Made by a program: the position numbers and the translations under genes
In this document: positions 60,901 to 64,000 of the stretch, one piece after another
How positions within the stretch are numbered: position 1 is the first letter of the stretch
How the letters are laid out: the number at the start of each line of letters is the position of its first letter
The notes under the pieces: generated by a model
Told to the model about the DNA's origin: nothing
Database searches by the model: none
What the model saw: only the letters and a program-made list of their open reading frames with translations
DNA from: Acrocarpospora pleiomorpha
GTDB taxonomy: Bacteria > Actinomycetota > Actinomycetes > Streptosporangiales > Streptosporangiaceae
Assembly (NCBI RefSeq): GCF_009687885.1
Contig: NZ_BLAF01000038.1
Coordinates: 46,572 to 110,571, forward strand
DNA length: 64,000 nucleotides
Direction: 5' to 3'

Positions 60901-62572
60901 TGACTTCCTGGACCAGCCTGCTCTCGCCGAGTCGAGCACATCAGGGGTGCCGTCGGCAGTGCCCGTGTCAGTCCCTTCGCGAACTGAAGATTTACGGCAG
61001 GCAGGCGATGGAACCCCACAGCAGGCAAGTGCCGTCGAGGCCACCCCTTGGCAGGAGGAGCATGATCGTCACCGGGTGGCGGCCGACCTGGCCGCGTTGC
61101 TGCGGCAGATCCGGGCTCTGGAAGGGTTCGACTCCTTTGCGCTGCCGCCCACCCTCGACCAGCTCCGCGCTCAGGCCGACGCCGGGCCGGTGGCCACCTT
61201 CAACATCAGCGATCTGCGCAGCGACGCGCTGCTGCTCACCTCGGAGGGTGTCACCTCCCTGAATCTGCCGGGCCTGAACCAGGAGATGCTGATCGATCAG
61301 ATCACCGTCTTTCACCAATCCCTGGCCGACAGCGCCGACTCCGGCCAGGACGTGGAGGCCGCGCAGAATCGGGTGTGTGAGGTGCTGGCGTGGCTGTGGG
61401 ATGTCGCGGCCGGCCCGGTCCTCACGGCGCTCGGATACCACCAGCCACCGCCCCCGAGCATGGATCCGATGGGATGGCCGCGGGTTTGGTGGGCGACCGG
61501 CGGATTGCTGGGCCTCCTGCCAATCCACGCCGCTGGCCACCACACCCTTGACCCGGATCCAGAACATCGCACGGTGATGGATCGAGTGGTGTCCTCCTAC
61601 ATCCCCACAATCACCGCCCTGCGTCACACCCGCCAGCACACCGACCGCCAGGACGCCGACCGGCAGGGCGTTGATCGCCGGGACGCTGACCGGCAGGGCG
61701 TCGATCGCCGGGGTGCTCAGCGCCAGGAGGTCGATCGTCGGCACGCCGACCGTCAGGATGTCAGCCAGTACGGCGACCGTCGGGACGTGGGCCAGGACGC
61801 TGATCGGGAAGCCAGCCAGGATGTCGAAGGGCGGCAGTCCAGTGGTGTGGTTGAGCGGGCGTTGATCGTGGCCATGCCCGTCACGCCGGGACTGCGCTAT
61901 TTGCCCCAAGTACGCCGAGAAGCCGCCCTGGTGGCCGCCCACCTGCCCGGCGCGATACAACTCACCCGGCAGTCAGTCGGCACTAACGCCCCTCCCACCG
62001 GCACTTCTCCCACCGGCACCCCGGACGACGGGTCGGGCACCCTCTCGGTGGCAACCGTGTCTCCTGCCGCCGACGGTTCGGCTCAGGCGTTACCGACCAG
62101 GGCCAACGTCCTGGCCCAGCTGCCGGTCTGCGCGATCGCGCATTTCGCCTGCCACGGTGTAAGCGATCCGGCCGACCCGTCCAACAGTCGGCTTCTGCTC
62201 CAGGACCATCGGCACAACCCCTTGACGGTGGCCAGTTTGGCCCCCATCAACTTGGAACATGCCCGCCTGGCCTACCTCTCGGCGTGCTCTACCGCGCTCA
62301 ACTGGGAGGTCCGGCTGTTGGACGAGGCCATCCACTTGACCTCGGCCTTCCAGATGGCCGGATTCCCCCATGTCATTGGCACTCTCTGGGCGATTTCCGA
62401 TGACTGCGCTCCGGCCATCGCCGACACCTTCTACGGCAATCTGGCCACAAGCGAGGCGATCCTGGACACCAGCCGCGCCGCCCATGCCCTGAATCACGCC
62501 GTCCAGGACCTGCGCCGCCAGCTGCCGCTCAGCCCGTCCCTGTGGGCCGCCTACCTTCACGTCGGCGCTTAA
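57947..62572 (+). CDS. TPR-CHAT putative cysteine protease 2
   Basis: This 1,541-residue protein is a paralogue of the product at 40234. Its N-terminal segment (VLGWWHWFRYH) is followed by 15 TPR-like units of 45 residues (148-819), a linker with an imperfectly duplicated block (FLDQPALAES and LLGQPALAES), and a CHAT domain with H1403 (AHFACHG) and C1447 (YLSACST). The His-Cys spacing of 44 equals that of the first copy. The CHAT domain contains a large charged insert with repeated DRQ/DRR pentads. TTG at 57947 follows GGGGAGGGA. CHAT-TPR proteases are effectors in cell suicide and phage defence; here the trigger and target are unknown. Confidence 0.88.
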   Translation: MTERDELLAALQERMSRAGEGDRSPLLAPDGPAEARRLAELVGTAGGGGPAEGDTEAWYVLGWWHWFRYHVVPAGENRQDLTVAVAMFTRCFVAGFPDDGFPEPMLPVAAEQAATDGIALLQRALGSADPDLLEVAVRLWQRIVATIPADHPDLVGFLSNLGVALSVRFGRSGNLADLEESIAAGRQAIQATPADHPDLAGRLGNLGIALRVRFERTGDLADLEEAIVIGRQAVQATSADHPDPAVYLGNLGVALRVRFERTGNLADLEEAVAAGRQAIQMTSSDHPDLGGRLANLGNALSARFEQGGDLADLEGAIAAGREAIQVTPPGHPDHTVILGNLGTALSARFGRTGSLADLEEAIAAGRQAVQATPAGHPDLAGRLANLGIALRARYERSGDLADLEEAITAGRQAIQMTPADHPDQAAILGNLGNALSVRFERTGNVADLDEAIAVGRRAVEATPADHPEWLRRLGNLGTVLLTRFGRTGNLADLDEAISAVRQAIQDTPADHPDLAGRLNNLGAALSTRFGRVGNVVDLDEAITAGRQAIQASPADQVKRLTNLGIALLTRFGRSGKLADLDEAISAGRQAIQVSSADHPDHAVILSNLGAALRTRFRRSGGLADLEEAIAIGRQAVQATAVDHPDLAGRLGNLGIALRARFERVGNVADLDEAISAGRRAIQVSPADHPDQRVIHNNLGIALSYRFEQSGNLADLDEAISAGRQAIQVSPADHPDQAAMLSNLGTALSVRFGRVGNVADLDEAISVGRQAIQATLADHPERAGRLNNLGNALSGRFKRTGDQADLEAAVEAYAQAVGIAAAPPSWRIRAARKAARLSDDSDPTGAAGLLEAAVLLLPEVSPRQLERPDQQHMIGQFAGLASEAAALALNDLSVAAGDRAGRALRLLEAGRAVLLSQTLHTRSDLTDLRAQHPQLADQFIALRDLLGQPALAESALAAPVAVPSLTEDPRQASARDGIPQHAIASRDFLDQPALAESSTSGVPSAVPVSVPSRTEDLRQAGDGTPQQASAVEATPWQEEHDRHRVAADLAALLRQIRALEGFDSFALPPTLDQLRAQADAGPVATFNISDLRSDALLLTSEGVTSLNLPGLNQEMLIDQITVFHQSLADSADSGQDVEAAQNRVCEVLAWLWDVAAGPVLTALGYHQPPPPSMDPMGWPRVWWATGGLLGLLPIHAAGHHTLDPDPEHRTVMDRVVSSYIPTITALRHTRQHTDRQDADRQGVDRRDADRQGVDRRGAQRQEVDRRHADRQDVSQYGDRRDVGQDADREASQDVEGRQSSGVVERALIVAMPVTPGLRYLPQVRREAALVAAHLPGAIQLTRQSVGTNAPPTGTSPTGTPDDGSGTLSVATVSPAADGSAQALPTRANVLAQLPVCAIAHFACHGVSDPADPSNSRLLLQDHRHNPLTVASLAPINLEHARLAYLSACSTALNWEVRLLDEAIHLTSAFQMAGFPHVIGTLWAISDDCAPAIADTFYGNLATSEAILDTSRAAHALNHAVQDLRRQLPLSPSLWAAYLHVGA
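58388..60403 (+). repeat. 135-bp tandem repeat array (15 TPR units)
   Basis: Fourteen units of 135 bases and one shortened by nine bases encode PADHPDLAGRLxNLGxAL-type helices. Units are very alike at the DNA level, for example the recurrent GCCGATCTGGA and GACCACCCCGA blocks. This implies recent expansion or gene conversion. Confidence 0.85.
61643..61817 (+). repeat. 15-bp repeat coding a DRQxx pentad insert in the CHAT domain
   Basis: About nine 15-base units of the form GACCGNCAGGNCGNN follow each other, then decay. They encode DRQGV/DRRDA pentads and are absent from the first CHAT protein, where the same site has only a short linker (HPTARTPPTG). Confidence 0.75.
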
Positions 62573-62818
62573 TCGAGCAGTGAGCAGAGTGATTATCCGA
62601 CTCGCGGATCATTGCGCGCATTCCGGAAGGTTTGGGCGCAGTGGTCACCCGCGTGCCGGATCCGCGTATCCCGGTGAAGAGTGCCGCCTGTCAGGTCGTC
62701 GGGGAAAGGGCGGGTCTCACCTACGGGGTTGCCATGGATATTCAGGTGCCAGGCGGCCTAATGGTCGCGATCGTATCCACGCCTACCAGCCTCACTCAGG
62801 CTGGCAGCGTCAAGGTTG

Positions 62819-63889
62819 TCACCCGAACAGACGAAAGCATCGGTCGGCATCCACCTGGTCGTAGATCGTACGCAGCCACGGCTGGCGAACCTCTGGTAGG
62901 CGTGCAAGCGTGGTGAGGAATATGTCCCGGTCAGGCCCGAATGAACCGACCGGCAGCGGTGGTGGGGGGTCGTCGCGGTAAACGCCGTCGGGTAGTCCGC
63001 CCGTCGCAGGAATGAGCGGCCGGTTGCGGTTGAAGGCCAGATGCATCCACACGTTGGCCTCCAAGGGGACCGCTACCGTTGCGCTGGACGGCCATGCCTC
63101 GCCGGTCTGCGGGTGCCGCGGGACCAGGGCGATGTCGGTGGTCGGAGCGGGCAAGCCCGGCCCGGCCAGGGCCAGGCTCTTTGCTGGCGGGCCTGGCGGA
63201 AGAAGGATGTCCAGCACCGGGCGGAACGCGTCGGCGACGGGGCCGTTGGGGACGACCACTCGCACACCGCCGGACGCCGCCAGCAGGTGGGCCAGCGTAA
63301 CGGCGACCGCCGCCTCCCACACCGGGCTCCACGTCCACATCGGCTTCCATTCTCTGATCGGCTGAACGGGCGGTGTTTCCGGCTGCTCCTCCAGCAGAGC
63401 CTCCCAGCTGAGCACCCGACGAGCAGGCCCATCGACGGTGACAGGACGCACGGCGCGCGGGTCCAGCCACACCACCTGCCAGTACGAGCAGTCGTCGATG
63501 CGGGTGGCCACGGCGCGCCCACACCGCGCGCACGCGAGGTTCGGGCCGTCCCCGCCGTCCAAGCCGCAGCAGTAGCCGTCGCATCGCTCTGGAATCAGAA
63601 CGGTTCCGCGGACGTCACCCGGCGCGACCCCAACCCTTCCCGACGCTCCGTACGACAGGGAGCACACCGGCGCGTACACGCCGCGGGCTTCCGCTTCCTC
63701 CGCACCGACCTCATCCCACGGCCGCCACGGTGGCCCGTCGGGTTCCGGCTCCACCGCGTACGTCCCCGACTCCAGGAGCACGGGAAGCAGATCATGGCCG
63801 TACCTCTGATGAGCGTGGGCGGGGAGCGCGACCTGTGACAACTGCACGGTCAGTACGGCACCACATTCCGCACATGCGAACTCAGTCAT
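62819..63889 (-). CDS. Cysteine-rich putative metal-binding protein of unknown function
   Basis: The 356-residue protein starts MTEFACAECGAVLTVQLSQV, with one CxxC pair at the N-terminus. A cluster CDGYCCGLDGGDGPNLACARCG (about residues 104-125) could form a zinc ribbon or other metal site. The middle (SPVWEAAVAVTLAHLLAASGGVRVVVP) and C-terminal parts are not recognised. The ATG at 63889 gives the CxxC start; a longer frame begins 30 bases upstream. It is convergent with TPR-CHAT gene 2 and about 246 bases from it. Function unknown. Confidence 0.6.
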   Translation of the reverse strand: MTEFACAECGAVLTVQLSQVALPAHAHQRYGHDLLPVLLESGTYAVEPEPDGPPWRPWDEVGAEEAEARGVYAPVCSLSYGASGRVGVAPGDVRGTVLIPERCDGYCCGLDGGDGPNLACARCGRAVATRIDDCSYWQVVWLDPRAVRPVTVDGPARRVLSWEALLEEQPETPPVQPIREWKPMWTWSPVWEAAVAVTLAHLLAASGGVRVVVPNGPVADAFRPVLDILLPPGPPAKSLALAGPGLPAPTTDIALVPRHPQTGEAWPSSATVAVPLEANVWMHLAFNRNRPLIPATGGLPDGVYRDDPPPPLPVGSFGPDRDIFLTTLARLPEVRQPWLRTIYDQVDADRCFRLFG

Positions 63890-64000
63890 TGCCCTCCAAC
63901 GCCACGATGTCCGGATCATCGTGGCTCAGATTCAATCTTGAAGGAACCACTCGCCCCAATTCATCGACGTAGGGGATGGGCGGGCATGACGTTCTGTCAG

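Noticed and set aside
62588..62607. AGTGATTATCCGACTCGCGG, partly like the CHAT upstream element
   Set aside because: Only the AGTG-TTAT and CGCG parts agree, and no plus-strand gene with support follows.
62632..62916. Open frame of 94 codons after TPR-CHAT gene 2
   Set aside because: It starts with TTG without a ribosome binding site, overlaps the 3' end of the opposite-strand gene, and has no recognisable domain.
63986..64000. ATG ACG TTC near the right edge
   Set aside because: Only five codons are visible, so a following gene cannot be supported.

Overview
The window is high-GC actinobacterial DNA, probably from a filamentous actinomycete of the Streptosporangiales type. The clues are frequent GTG/TTG starts, GGAGG ribosome binding sites, ATGA stop-start overlaps, an F420-type luciferase-family oxidoreductase, SURF1 and DUF3817 genes, very large TPR-CHAT proteins, and a steroid-type FadD19/Ltp/DUF35 locus. 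The genus cannot be fixed from the sequence. No rRNA or tRNA gene, CRISPR array or insertion sequence was seen.

Bases 1-40,200 are mostly metabolic. Bases 1-7,930 hold a CoA-linked side-chain degradation locus: a flavin oxidoreductase cut by the window edge, an enoyl-CoA hydratase, two acyl-CoA synthetases (one FadD19-like), a DUF35 protein and two thiolase-fold proteins without the usual condensing cysteine. Two KstR-like palindromes lie in its divergent promoter, which points to steroid or sterol side chains. Next come a LysE-type exporter, a small toxin-antitoxin pair with a palindromic operator, a threonine/serine dehydratase, a membrane-anchored solute-binding/VWA protein, an M20 dipeptidase, a class III aminotransferase followed by alanine dehydrogenase (ald), a Sel1-repeat protein, gamma-glutamyltransferase and a Baeyer-Villiger-type monooxygenase. 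SURF1 and small membrane proteins follow. At 24.0-29.3 kb a carotenoid-cleavage-type oxygenase and an LLM oxidoreductase face a double HxlR regulator and an acyl-CoA ligase. At 29.3-39.3 kb an oligopeptidase B-type enzyme is divergent from a translationally coupled oligopeptide ABC transporter operon that ends in an M20 peptidase and a histone-deacetylase-fold amidohydrolase.

Bases 40,200-64,000 look accessory. Two long TPR-CHAT putative proteases (1,257 and 1,541 aa) share a 16-bp upstream element with one mismatch. Between them, at 44.1-49.5 kb, lies the most unusual locus. It holds a MazG-type pyrophosphohydrolase with an extra C-terminal domain, a stand-alone acyl-carrier-like protein, an XRE/ImmA regulator-protease pair, a thymidylate-synthase-fold protein, a member of the 5-hydroxymethyl-dU kinase-helical ('DNA base hypermodification') family, a 77-aa protein, and a second stand-alone copy of the MazG-linked domain. 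My reading is a chromosomal nucleotide or DNA-base hypermodification cassette with its own control circuit.

The right end has an XRE-TPR regulator, a degenerate secreted metallopeptidase homologue, arylamine N-acetyltransferase, and a two-component system. Its histidine kinase is fused in frame to a DUF4153-like membrane protein. A 47-aa antitoxin-tail-like ORF, the second TPR-CHAT gene and a cysteine-rich protein of unknown function complete the window.
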